A stretch of 31,562 nucleotides of DNA from Arthrobacter sp. (GTDB lineage Bacteria > Actinomycetota > Actinomycetes > Actinomycetales > Micrococcaceae). Under the pieces are notes generated by a model, which was given only the letters and a program-made list of their open reading frames with translations, ran no database searches and was not told where the DNA came from. Numbering within the stretch: position 1 is the first letter of the stretch; each line of letters starts with the position of its first letter. The position numbers and the translations under genes are program-made. Where the stretch lies: assembly GCA_031178585.1 (NCBI GenBank), contig JAPSIT010000015.1, positions 1-31,562 of the forward strand, given 5' to 3'. This document shows positions 1-7,747 of this stretch, in pieces.

Positions 1-16
1 CCTGCGTCCAGGATCC

Positions 17-66
17 GTATGTCCGGTGCATGTCTGCTTGATAGGACATACTGCCATTCTGATATT
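17..66 (+). promoter_or_regulatory. Candidate upstream promoter with inverted repeat
   Basis: A -35-like TTGATA (38-43) and a -10-like GATATT (61-66) are separated by 17 bp. An 8-bp inverted repeat, GTATGTCC (17-24) and GGACATAC (44-51), straddles the -35 box, with the right arm inside the spacer, so a bound regulator would block polymerase. No gene is visible in bases 1-279. The promoter call is inference from motif quality only. Confidence 0.4.
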
Positions 67-170
67 AGCAGTGACGGGGTGGGGGTCAAGAGGTAGTTCC
101 GGAAAGGCTGCCTGGGCCGGAAGAAGATGGGACAGAATGGACGCGTATTCGTAAAAACATCCTAATGTCA

Positions 171-209
171 GGACAAACTATTGACATCTGTGGCCTGAGT
201 CACGATGAT
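171..209 (+). promoter_or_regulatory. Candidate proximal promoter of the ABC import cassette
   Basis: TTGACA (181-186), a perfect -35 match, lies 17 bp before GATGAT (204-209). This predicts a transcript start near 216 and a leader of about 64 nt before the GTG at 280. GGACAAACT (171-179), abutting the -35 box, matches 8 of 9 bases of GGACATACT at 44-52 in the upstream candidate promoter, so one regulator may bind both. Confidence 0.5.
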
Positions 210-279
210 CGGTGTAACAAGCCTGCTGAACCCGCGCTGTGGCGGGGCCCTGCGGCTTTCAAATCGAAGGAGATTTACT

Positions 280-1275
280 GTGACCAAGTTCTTTTGGCGC
301 CGCGCGGCTGTCGCGGCCGTCGCGATCCCGATGCTCGCTCTGACGGCTTGCTCCAGCCAGGGTGGCCGTGCTCCCGAAGGGAACGCCGGAGGCGGCGCAG
401 GGCAGGTTGCCTCGACCCCCCGCATGAAGGTTGCACTCATCACTCACGCCGCTCCGGGCGACACGTTCTGGGACATCGTTCGAAAGGGGGCCGAGGAGGC
501 CGCCGCGAAGGACAATGTCGAACTGCTCTACACTTCCGACCCAGAAGGCGGACGCCAGGCACAGCTTATCCAGCAGGCGATTGACCAGAAGGTCGATGGC
601 ATTGCCGTGACACTTGCCAAGCCGGATGCGTTGAAGGACTCCCTCAAGAAGGCTACTGACGCCGGAATTCCTGTGGTCAGCCTGAATGCCGGCGAGGCGG
701 TCTCTGCGCAGTTGGGCGCTTTCACCCACTTCGGGTCCAACGAAAAGCTCGCCGGCGCGGCCGCCGGAACGAAGCTCAGCGACCTGGGCCTCAAACACCC
801 CATCTGTGTTATCCAGGAGCAGGGGCACGTGGGTCTGGAAGCTCGCTGCGCAGGGGTCAAGGAAAAGGTGGCCGGAACGGAGATCCTGTACGTTCCCGGT
901 ACCGACATGGCCCAGGTTTCCTCCACGGTTACCGCCAAGCTGCAGGCTACTGCTGATGCCGATGCCATCATTGGCTTGGGTGCGCCCTACACGTTGACCA
1001 TCCTGAAGGCCGTTACCGGCGCCGGCAGCAAGGCCAAGGTGGCCTCCTTCGACATGAACCCTGAGCTTGCCCAGAAGATTGCCGACGGCGCCGTTGAATT
1101 CACAGTGGACCAGCAGCCGTGGCTGCAGGGCTATGGCGCAATTGATTCGCTGTGGCAGGCCAAGCGCGGCGGCTTCAAGATCGGCGGCGGGCAGCCCGTG
1201 CTGACCGGCCCGTCCATCGTCGACAAGGCTGCAGCCACCGACGTTCTCACGTTCGCCAAGGACGGCATCCGCTAA
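280..1275 (+). CDS. Sugar/polyol ABC transporter substrate-binding lipoprotein
   Basis: This is a periplasmic-binding-protein-like lipoprotein of the RbsB/LacI-fold class that would capture a sugar or polyol outside the membrane and deliver it to the permease encoded next. The GTG at 280 is chosen because AAGGAG (267-272) precedes it by 7 nt. An in-frame ATG at 205 lies inside the promoter's -10 region. The 331-residue product starts with a basic stretch, a hydrophobic segment and the lipobox LTAC, so Cys24 is the predicted lipidation site. The mature part has features of this family: a DTFWD segment near the start, an IQQAIDQKVDGIAV segment, and an IGLGAPYTL segment in the second lobe. The ligand cannot be read from sequence; the dehydrogenase at 3374 makes an inositol-like polyol a reasonable guess. 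Confidence 0.9.
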   Translation: MTKFFWRRAAVAAVAIPMLALTACSSQGGRAPEGNAGGGAGQVASTPRMKVALITHAAPGDTFWDIVRKGAEEAAAKDNVELLYTSDPEGGRQAQLIQQAIDQKVDGIAVTLAKPDALKDSLKKATDAGIPVVSLNAGEAVSAQLGAFTHFGSNEKLAGAAAGTKLSDLGLKHPICVIQEQGHVGLEARCAGVKEKVAGTEILYVPGTDMAQVSSTVTAKLQATADADAIIGLGAPYTLTILKAVTGAGSKAKVASFDMNPELAQKIADGAVEFTVDQQPWLQGYGAIDSLWQAKRGGFKIGGGQPVLTGPSIVDKAAATDVLTFAKDGIR

Positions 1276-1286
1276 CAGCCCGCCAG

Positions 1287-1312
1287 CCGGGCCCGGCCGA
1301 TGCCGGGCCCGG
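1287..1312 (+). promoter_or_regulatory. Intercistronic hairpin between binding protein and permease
   Basis: A perfect 11-bp inverted repeat (1287-1297 with 1302-1312, arm CCGGGCCCGGC, loop CGAT) lies between the binding-protein stop and the permease ribosome site. No T-run follows. Such hairpins after binding-protein genes commonly stabilise the upstream transcript or attenuate read-through, giving more binding protein than membrane subunits. That role is inference here. Confidence 0.6.
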
Positions 1313-1329
1313 AAGCAAGGAGAATCATC

Positions 1330-2382
1330 ATGACCATGACCCCAACACTGACAAAACCAGCTGTGGCAGATGAGCGCGTTGCAAAACGTAACCCTCTACA
1401 GAAGCTGCTCGGACGACCCGAAGTCGGCGCCCTCGTAGGCGCAATCGTCCTCTTCGTCTTCTTCGCCTCTGTCTCCCAGACGTTCATCCAGCCGAACGCC
1501 TTCGCCACCGTCCTTTACGGCAGCTCCACCATCGGCATCATGGCGGTGGGAGTCTCGCTGCTGATGATCGGCGGCGAATTCGACCTCTCCACCGGCGTCG
1601 CCGTGATCAGTTCGGCCCTGACCGCCTCGATGTTCAGCTGGTACTTCAGCATGAACGTGTGGGTCGGCGTGGTCCTGGCGCTCGTGGTGTCCCTGGGCAT
1701 CGGCTATATCAACGGCTGGATCCTGATGAAGACCAAGCTGCCGAGCTTCATCGTCACCCTCGCAACGTTCCTGATGCTAACCGGCCTGAACCTGGGCCTG
1801 ACGCGCATGATCGGCGGCGGCGTGTCCTCCCCGTCCATTTCCAGCATGGACGGCTATCAGGCGGCCCGGGCCATCTTCGCCTCCTCGGTCAATATCGCCG
1901 GTGTGGACGTGAACAACACAGTCTTCATCTGGATCGCCCTGGTTGCCGTGGCGTCCTGGGTACTGCTGCGCACCAAGGTGGGCAACTGGATCTTCGCCGT
2001 CGGCGGCGACGCAAACGCCGCCCGCGCCGTGGGCGTTCCCGTCAAGGCCACCAAGATCGGCCTCTTCATGGCCGTCGGCTTCTGCGGCTGGATCCTGGGC
2101 ATGCACAACCTGTTCGCCTTCGACGCCGTGCAGTCCGGCGAAGGCGTGGGCAACGAGTTCCTCTACATCATCGCGGCGGTCATCGGCGGCTGCCTCCTCA
2201 CCGGCGGCTACGGCTCGGCCGTGGGCGGCGCCATCGGCGCCTTCATCTTCGGCATGGCCAACAAGGGCATCGTCTACGCCCAGTGGAACCCGGACTGGTT
2301 CAAGTTCTTCCTGGGCCTGATGCTGCTCCTGGCCACCATCGTGAACCTGATCGTCAAGCGCCGCGCGGACGCAAGCAAGTAA
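1330..2382 (+). CDS. Sugar ABC transporter permease (RbsC-like)
   Basis: This membrane subunit of the importer belongs to the BPD_transp_2 (RbsC/XylH-like) family. The start ATG at 1330 follows AAGGAG (1317-1322) by 7 nt and gives 350 residues, normal for the family. After a polar N-terminus the protein is mostly hydrophobic helices. It carries GEFDLSTG, matching the conserved region (G..DLS.G) found in this permease family, and a glycine-rich segment of the type GGCLLTGGYGSAVGGAIGA near the C-terminus that is also typical. It sits between the binding protein and the ATPase, whose start is only 12 nt downstream, which fits one operon. Confidence 0.92.
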   Translation: MTMTPTLTKPAVADERVAKRNPLQKLLGRPEVGALVGAIVLFVFFASVSQTFIQPNAFATVLYGSSTIGIMAVGVSLLMIGGEFDLSTGVAVISSALTASMFSWYFSMNVWVGVVLALVVSLGIGYINGWILMKTKLPSFIVTLATFLMLTGLNLGLTRMIGGGVSSPSISSMDGYQAARAIFASSVNIAGVDVNNTVFIWIALVAVASWVLLRTKVGNWIFAVGGDANAARAVGVPVKATKIGLFMAVGFCGWILGMHNLFAFDAVQSGEGVGNEFLYIIAAVIGGCLLTGGYGSAVGGAIGAFIFGMANKGIVYAQWNPDWFKFFLGLMLLLATIVNLIVKRRADASK

Positions 2383-2394
2383 GGGCTGAAAACC

Positions 2395-3333
2395 ATGAAC
2401 GCCAAGCAGATCGACCAGCAGCAGCTCCTCAAGGATGAAAAGGACCCGCTGACCCACACCCCCGTGCACCTGCTCTCCCTGGAGAGCGTGGGCAAGCACT
2501 ACGGCAACATCGTCGCCCTCACCGACGTCACGATGGCCGTCGACAACGGCCGCGTCACCTGCGTCCTCGGTGACAACGGCGCCGGCAAATCCACCCTGAT
2601 CAAGATCATCGCCGGGCTGCACCAACACGACGAAGGCGTCCTGAAAATCATGGGGGAGGACCGCAAGTTCACGTCCCCCCGGGACGCCCTGGATGTCGGC
2701 ATCGCCACCGTCTACCAGGACCTCGCCGTGGTGCCGCTGATGCCCATCTGGCGCAACTTTTTCCTGGGCTCCGAGCTGACCACCGGTGTCGGACCGTTCA
2801 AGAAGCTCGATGTCCAAAAGATGAAGGACATCACCAAGAAAGAGCTCGCCGACATGGGCATTGACCTGCGTGATGTTGAGCAGCCCATCGGCCAGCTCTC
2901 CGGGGGTGAGCGCCAGTGCGTCGCGATCGCCCGCGCCGTGTACTTCGGCGCCAAGGTCCTGATCCTGGACGAACCGACAGCCGCCCTCGGCGTCAAGCAG
3001 TCCGGCGTGGTGCTGCGCTACATCCTGCAGGCCCGCGACCGGGGACTGGGCGTCATCTTCATCACCCACAACCCCCACCACGCTTTCCCGGTGGGCGACC
3101 GGTTCCTGCTCCTGAAGCGGGGCAAATCGATCGGCTACTACGACAAGAAGGACATCACCCTCGACGAGCTCACTGCCCAGATGGCCGGCGGCGCCGAACT
3201 CGCCGAACTCGCCCACGAACTCGAACAGCTCGGCGGGCACGGCGACATCGTCAAGGAAGTCCAGGCTGAAGTAGCGGGCGCCGGGAGCACGGGTGCCACG
3301 GACGCCGGCACTCCAAAGCACGTACGCGCCTGA
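2395..3333 (+). CDS. Sugar ABC transporter ATP-binding protein, single domain
   Basis: This 312-residue ATPase would power the importer. Visible motifs are Walker A GDNGAGKS (59-66), Q-loop YQDL (107-110), signature LSGGE (168-172), Walker B VLILDEPT (188-195) and the H-loop His225. The sequence after Walker B, AALGVKQS, is characteristic of ribose/fructose-type importers. It has one nucleotide-binding domain, unlike RbsA or MglA with two fused copies, so it presumably works as a homodimer, as in the FrcA type. The first 25 or so residues are a polar extension before the domain, and the last 40 are Ala/Gly/Glu-rich. It is 12 nt downstream of the permease gene. Confidence 0.92.
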   Translation: MNAKQIDQQQLLKDEKDPLTHTPVHLLSLESVGKHYGNIVALTDVTMAVDNGRVTCVLGDNGAGKSTLIKIIAGLHQHDEGVLKIMGEDRKFTSPRDALDVGIATVYQDLAVVPLMPIWRNFFLGSELTTGVGPFKKLDVQKMKDITKKELADMGIDLRDVEQPIGQLSGGERQCVAIARAVYFGAKVLILDEPTAALGVKQSGVVLRYILQARDRGLGVIFITHNPHHAFPVGDRFLLLKRGKSIGYYDKKDITLDELTAQMAGGAELAELAHELEQLGGHGDIVKEVQAEVAGAGSTGATDAGTPKHVRA

Positions 3334-3373
3334 GCTTCTCAACCCGGCCTCTTCTCCAGGAGTAAGGAACTAC

Positions 3374-4408
3374 ATGAAGGACATCATCCTCGGACTCGTC
3401 GGCGTCGGCCGGATCGGCGTCATGCACGCCAACAACATCGCTGCACTGAACGGTGTGCTCCATCCGCAGAACATCAACGTCCAGCTCAGGCTGACGGATG
3501 TGGCCGCTGACCACGCCCGCGCCGTGGCCGGGGGTCTGGGTGCAGAGTTCCTGCCGTCTGTGGACGCACTGTTGGAGTCGGGGGTTGACGGCCTGGTCAT
3601 CGCCACCGGAACCGACACCCACCCCGACCTGATCAGGGCAGGGGTGGATGCCGGAGTTCCGGTTTTCTGCGAGAAGCCTGTGGCCATGAACGTCGCTGAT
3701 GCCCTGCCTGTTCTGGACTACATCAAGGCCAAGAGGGGGACCGTCCAGATCGGGCACCAGCGGCGGTTCGACGCAGGCTACATTGAGGCAAAGCGGGCCT
3801 TCGAAGCCGGCGAGCTCGGCTGGATCCATTCACTGAGGGCCGTTACCTGCGACATGACACCCCCGCCGGTAGATTTCCTGGCGACATCAGGCGGCCTCTT
3901 CCGCGACTGCTCCGTGCATGATTTCGACATCCTGCGCTGGCTCACCGGCCGCGACATCGTGGAGGTCTACGCCAAGGGCTCCAACAAGGGTGATCCTGCG
4001 ATTGGTCAGGTGGGGGACGTGGACACCGCACTGGCAGTTGTGACGTTCGACGACGGCACGCTGGGTTCCGTAGTCGCCTCCCGGTACAACGGGGCGGGGC
4101 ACGATGTGCGGCTGGAAATCCAGGGCTCGGCCGGGTCCCTGATGGTGGGCCTGGACGAGAAGACCGCGCTGGCCTCGGCGGAAGCAGGCGTCACGTTTCC
4201 GCCGGGGGAACCGCACAGGACGTTTGCCGAGCGGTTCGACCAGGCTTACCGCTCGGAGATGGCGGCCTTCGTGGAACTCGTACTCGGCCAGCGGGACAAC
4301 CCGTGCACACCGGAAGATGCAGTAGCCGCATCGCGCGTGGCGGACGCAGCCCAGGAATCACTCGAAACCGGGGTGCCGGTCCGCGTGGCTGCAGCCGTCA
4401 CGATCTGA
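3374..4408 (+). CDS. Gfo/Idh/MocA oxidoreductase, inositol 2-dehydrogenase-like
   Basis: An NAD(P)-dependent sugar/polyol dehydrogenase of 344 residues. The N-terminal Rossmann motif GVGRIG lies within the first 15 residues. The family hallmark EKP appears as CEKPVAMN, and QIGHQRRFDAGY matches the substrate-side region. A DFDILRWLTG segment typical of inositol dehydrogenase-like members follows. The ATG at 3374 is preferred because AGGAG/AAGGA lies at 3358-3368; it is 40 nt after the ATPase stop, so it probably belongs to the same operon. Myo-inositol oxidation is the best-known activity of similar proteins, but the family has many substrates and no other inositol catabolic gene is in view, so the substrate stays open. 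The gene ends 8 bp from the convergent amidotransferase stop. Confidence 0.88.
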   Translation: MKDIILGLVGVGRIGVMHANNIAALNGVLHPQNINVQLRLTDVAADHARAVAGGLGAEFLPSVDALLESGVDGLVIATGTDTHPDLIRAGVDAGVPVFCEKPVAMNVADALPVLDYIKAKRGTVQIGHQRRFDAGYIEAKRAFEAGELGWIHSLRAVTCDMTPPPVDFLATSGGLFRDCSVHDFDILRWLTGRDIVEVYAKGSNKGDPAIGQVGDVDTALAVVTFDDGTLGSVVASRYNGAGHDVRLEIQGSAGSLMVGLDEKTALASAEAGVTFPPGEPHRTFAERFDQAYRSEMAAFVELVLGQRDNPCTPEDAVAASRVADAAQESLETGVPVRVAAAVTI

Positions 4409-4416
4409 GTCGCCCG

Positions 4417-5262
4417 TCAGGAAGTGCGGCGGCAGATCTCAACAAAGGCGTGGAAGGGTCCCTGCCGCTGGGCATCCGGCAACTCGGCTACCTCGGGGTG
4501 CCACTGGACTGAGGCCACCCAGCGCTCCGGATCCTCAAGCGCCTCGACCGTGCCGTCGTCGGCCACGGCAGTCACCACCAGCGCCGGCGCCACACGGCTC
4601 ACGGCCTGGTGGTGGCCGGAGGCGATCTTCACACTGAGGGCGCCGCCCGCGTCGTCGGCTACCTCCCCGTACAGCCCGGCCACTTTGGACCCCGGCGTCA
4701 TCACTACGTCGTGCCAGGCCCACAAGCCGCCACCTTCGGCCGGGCTGTCGCGGTGCCGCACCGTCCCGGCACGCATGTCCTGAATCAGCGTTCCGCCATA
4801 GAGGACATTCAGGAGCTGGTGACCGCGGCAGATACCGAAGAGGGGAAGCCCGGCCTCTATCGCCCGCCGTGCAACGGCCGCGTCCAGGCGGTCCTGCTCG
4901 GGGTTAACGTCATAGCAGGCGGAGCCCGCCTCCTCGCCGTACAGCCCTGGGTCGAGGTCGCCGCCGCCGGGAAGGATGACGCCGTCAAGCCCGCTGAACA
5001 CACCGTCGCCGGCCGCACGTGCGTCAGCCGGACCGCCGTCGTCTGCGCTTGCACCGGCGGTGCCGGGAAACAGCACCTCGGGAGTGAGGGGCACCGGCTC
5101 CCCACCGCCCTCCCGCAGCAGGTCTACGACGTCGTCGAAAAGGCCGTTGGCCTTTGCCACGCGGGGATCAGGATTGGCTGAACTGGTCAGCCGGATGGGA
5201 ATGCCGATGCGGGGACGGGGACTGGAGGCAGGCGCTGAATTCTGCATGATCAAATTCTGCAC
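4417..5262 (-). CDS. Class I glutamine amidotransferase, gamma-glutamyl-GABA hydrolase (PuuD) type
   Basis: A peptidase C26-family protein expected to hydrolyse gamma-glutamyl amide bonds; PuuD releases GABA from gamma-glutamyl-GABA in putrescine breakdown. The nucleophile elbow GICRGHQLLNV supplies the catalytic Cys, and VQWHPEV supplies the His and Glu of the triad. IGIPIRLT near the N-terminus and an acidic GLDGVILPGGGDLDP segment are typical of the family. The GTG at 5262 is chosen because AGGAG (5272-5268) sits 5 nt upstream; an ATG at 5247 gives a version five residues shorter. The gene is divergent from the GntR gene. No other putrescine-pathway gene lies next to it, so the substrate is inferred. 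Confidence 0.85.
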   Translation of the reverse strand: MQNLIMQNSAPASSPRPRIGIPIRLTSSANPDPRVAKANGLFDDVVDLLREGGGEPVPLTPEVLFPGTAGASADDGGPADARAAGDGVFSGLDGVILPGGGDLDPGLYGEEAGSACYDVNPEQDRLDAAVARRAIEAGLPLFGICRGHQLLNVLYGGTLIQDMRAGTVRHRDSPAEGGGLWAWHDVVMTPGSKVAGLYGEVADDAGGALSVKIASGHHQAVSRVAPALVVTAVADDGTVEALEDPERWVASVQWHPEVAELPDAQRQGPFHAFVEICRRTS

Positions 5263-5355
5263 CACTGCTCCTGTTTTCCGCCCGCATTGCATGTAAGGCA
5301 CCAGACCTGTCGCGCAGCTGTACATTTTACCCGCTAACGCCCCGGTTTCTGTAGT

Positions 5356-5391
5356 GTTAGGCCCATCAGGGTTAGGCGCATGGGGCCTGAT
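5356..5391. promoter_or_regulatory. Repeat-rich divergent control region (candidate operator)
   Basis: In the gap between the amidotransferase and GntR genes, GTTAGGC occurs twice as a direct repeat (5356-5362 and 5371-5377). ATCAGG (5365-5370) and CCTGAT (5386-5391) form an inverted repeat. The placement shortly before the GntR start suggests regulation of one or both genes. It does not resemble the operator at 6200-6218, so autoregulation by the same site type is not supported. Confidence 0.3.
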
Positions 5392-5416
5392 AAGAGGCGA
5401 AAGTAGGTCGTTCCAC

Positions 5417-6124
5417 ATGGGTCGTAGGACGCTGGTTGACCACCTTGTAGACGGCCTGCTGGATGACATCCTCGACGGCAGGCTGAAGGCCCATGAGGCG
5501 CTGCCCCCGGAAGCCGACATCGCCAAGCTTTATGACGTCAGCCGGCTGACGGTCCGGGAAGCACTAAAGGCGCTGCGCGCACAGAACATTCTCTATGTGA
5601 AGGCCGGCCGCGGAACCTTCGTCAACCCGGCCGAAAACTGGACCGGCCTCGATGCGATCATCAAGGCGGCATCGCACGGCAATGCTGACGACCAGGTGTC
5701 GAGAGGCCTTATCGAAGTACGCCGCATGGTGGAAACGGGCGCCGCGGCGCTCGCGGCAAGGCGGCATTCGCCGGAGCACATTGAGAATATGCGCCAGGCG
5801 ATCGCCGACATGAAGCGGTTCCACGACTCCGGTGATCTGGACGGCTTCGTGACGGCGGACATCGAATTCCACGACGTGGTCCTGAAGGCCTCGGGCAATC
5901 CGTTCGTGCGTGCCCTGCTCGCCCAGCTTGGCCAGTCGCTGTACCGCGCCCGCCGCGAAACCTCGGCCGTCCCGGAGATCCAGCGGCACGCCATCGTTTT
6001 CCACCAGCGCGTGCTCGACACCATCCTGACCGGCGACGCTGAGCTGGCCCGCCGGGTGATGGACGAGCACATGGACCAGACGTTCGAGGACTACGAACGC
6101 TACGTCCACGGCCCGCAGAGCTAG
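5417..6124 (+). CDS. GntR-family regulator, FadR/FCD subfamily
   Basis: A DNA-binding repressor or activator of 235 residues. The N-terminal winged helix shows the GntR pattern LPPEADIAKLYDVSRLTVREALKAL and the wing KAGRGTFV. The C-terminal FCD effector domain contains DIEFHDVVLKASGNPFV and a later HQRVLDTIL segment, with Asp/His residues placed as in metal-binding FCD proteins that sense carboxylic or sugar acids. The ATG at 5417 begins the conserved domain; the longer open frame back to 5354 covers the intergenic repeats. It is followed on the same strand by an MFS/SDR operon with a FadR-type palindrome in its control region, the most likely target. The effector is unknown. Confidence 0.9.
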   Translation: MGRRTLVDHLVDGLLDDILDGRLKAHEALPPEADIAKLYDVSRLTVREALKALRAQNILYVKAGRGTFVNPAENWTGLDAIIKAASHGNADDQVSRGLIEVRRMVETGAAALAARRHSPEHIENMRQAIADMKRFHDSGDLDGFVTADIEFHDVVLKASGNPFVRALLAQLGQSLYRARRETSAVPEIQRHAIVFHQRVLDTILTGDAELARRVMDEHMDQTFEDYERYVHGPQS

Positions 6125-6151
6125 CCCACTCCTACCCGCATCTGGCCAGCC

Positions 6152-6181
6152 TTGACGTAACGCGCATCACCCTCCTAAGAT
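6152..6181 (+). promoter_or_regulatory. Promoter of the MFS/SDR operon
   Basis: TTGACG (6152-6157) and TAAGAT (6176-6181) are separated by 18 bp, a good match to the housekeeping consensus. Transcription would start near 6188, placing the palindrome at 6200-6218 in the first transcribed bases and leaving a leader of about 145 nt before the MFS start. Confidence 0.6.
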
Positions 6182-6199
6182 CTTCATCATGTTCGTCCG

Positions 6200-6218
6200 T
6201 CAGATGTCTGACATCAGA
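6200..6218. promoter_or_regulatory. Candidate FadR-type GntR operator
   Basis: TCAGATGTCTGACATCAGA is a 19-bp palindrome with an odd centre. All base pairs match except the central base and one symmetric position. The core TGTCTGACA fits the NGTNNNACN pattern known for FadR-subfamily GntR operators. It lies about 12-30 bp downstream of the predicted transcript start, a position expected for repression. The gene for such a regulator ends 75 bp upstream. Binding is inference. Confidence 0.65.
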
Positions 6219-6333
6219 TTCAGCTGACCCACACGAAATGATGCTCCTCCGGAGCGGACAGAACCCCAATAAAAGCAATCGGATTCCTCCGCGCGTAGCC
6301 GCCGGCCGGAAACCGCCTGATAGAAGGTCGATG

Positions 6334-7698
6334 ATGACTTCATTAACCACAAAGTCCTCGGGACTCGGCGAGCTTGGTGACCGCACACTCCGCAAAGTCC
6401 GCCGCCGCGTCATGCCCCTGATCGTGCTGCTGTACTTCATCGCTTACCTGGACCGCAACAATGTCGGCTTCGCCAAGCTGACCATGAGCGAGGACATCGG
6501 CCTGAGTGCCGCCGCCTACGGCCTTGGCGCCGGCATCTTCTTCCTCGGCTACGCACTCCTCGAGGTGCCCAGCAACGCCGGTATGTACAAGTTCGGTGCC
6601 CGCAAATGGCTGGCCCGCATCCTCATCACCTGGGGTATCTTCGCCACGGCCATGGCCTTGGTCAATGGAGAATCCACCTACTACATCATCCGGTTCCTGC
6701 TCGGAGCCGCTGAAGCCGGCTTCTTCCCGGCCATCCTGTTCTACCTCACCCTGTGGTTCCCCGCCGCGCAGCGCGTCACCGTGCTGGGCATCTTCATCCT
6801 GGCCCAGCCGATCTCCAACGCCCTCGGCGCCCCGGTCTCCGGACTGCTCCTCCAGATGGACGGCATCATGGGCCTCCACGGATGGCAGTGGCTGTACATC
6901 ATTGAAGGCATTCCCGCCATCCTCCTTGGGGTACTGACCCCGATCCTCATGACGGACCGTCCGCGGGACGCCAAGTGGCTCAACGCCGACGAGCGCGAAT
7001 GGCTCGCCACCACCATGGACGCCGAACTCGCAGCAAAGTCCAAGGGCGGCAGCCACAACTTCCTGGCCGGCCTGAAGGACAAGCGCACCATCGTCTACTC
7101 GGCCCTCTACTTCGGCCTCGTCTGCGGCATCTACGGGCTCGGACTCTGGATGCCCACCATCGTTGCCGCCCTCGGCAAGTTCTCCACCGCCCAGGTCGGG
7201 TTCATCGTCCTCATTCCCTACGCCATTGCAGCAGTCTTCGTGTACTTCTGGAGCAAGCGTGCGGACAATACAGGCAAGCGTGCCTGGCACAGCTCCGTCA
7301 GCATGGTGCTCGCCGGTGCAGGTTTGCTGTCCGCAGGCTACCTCCTCCAGGTCAACCCCATCCTGGCCCTGATCGCCCTCACCGCCGCGGCGATGGGTAT
7401 CTACGGAGCCATCGCCCCGTTCCTGTCCATGCCGTCCGCAGCGCTGACGGGCGCAGCAGCAGCCTCCGGCCTGGCCATGGTGAACTCGCTGGGTAACCTC
7501 GGCGGCTTCGTCGCCCCCTACGCCGTCGGTCTGTTCAACGACGCCACCGGCAGCAACCAGAGCGGACTGCTGTTCCTCTCCTTCTGCCTGTGCACCACCG
7601 CGGTGGCCACCTACCTCTACGCCCGCAAGCGTCCGGAAGGTGACGCCGCTTTGGATCCCGCTGTCGAGGCGGCTGCCAAGGTCGAAGCCACCCGCTAA
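6334..7698 (+). CDS. MFS transporter, anion:cation symporter (ACS) type
   Basis: A 454-residue inner-membrane permease with about 12 hydrophobic segments. AYLDRNNVGFAKLTM in the first membrane region and the RFLLGAAEAGFFPAI segment are typical of the ACS branch of the major facilitator superfamily, which moves organic acids such as tartrate, hexuronates, phthalate or 4-hydroxyphenylacetate with protons. The second of two adjacent ATGs (6334) is chosen because GAAGG (6323-6327) is 6 nt upstream. It is followed 49 nt later by an SDR gene, and both probably form the unit controlled by the GntR protein. The substrate is probably an organic or sugar acid, but I cannot name it. Confidence 0.88.
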   Translation: MTSLTTKSSGLGELGDRTLRKVRRRVMPLIVLLYFIAYLDRNNVGFAKLTMSEDIGLSAAAYGLGAGIFFLGYALLEVPSNAGMYKFGARKWLARILITWGIFATAMALVNGESTYYIIRFLLGAAEAGFFPAILFYLTLWFPAAQRVTVLGIFILAQPISNALGAPVSGLLLQMDGIMGLHGWQWLYIIEGIPAILLGVLTPILMTDRPRDAKWLNADEREWLATTMDAELAAKSKGGSHNFLAGLKDKRTIVYSALYFGLVCGIYGLGLWMPTIVAALGKFSTAQVGFIVLIPYAIAAVFVYFWSKRADNTGKRAWHSSVSMVLAGAGLLSAGYLLQVNPILALIALTAAAMGIYGAIAPFLSMPSAALTGAAAASGLAMVNSLGNLGGFVAPYAVGLFNDATGSNQSGLLFLSFCLCTTAVATYLYARKRPEGDAALDPAVEAAAKVEATR

Positions 7699-7747
7699 GC
7701 ACCACCCGTCAAGAACCGGCTAACACCAGCTAAAGGAATATCCTGCA

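Noticed and set aside
205..279. Upstream ATG for the binding protein
   Set aside because: It overlaps the -10 box of the proximal promoter, and the signal peptide and ribosome site both indicate the GTG at 280.
1777..3342. Long open frame of 521 codons on the minus strand
   Set aside because: It lies antisense to the permease and ATPase genes, whose motifs are clear, and its product is low-complexity; GC-rich third positions create such mirror frames.
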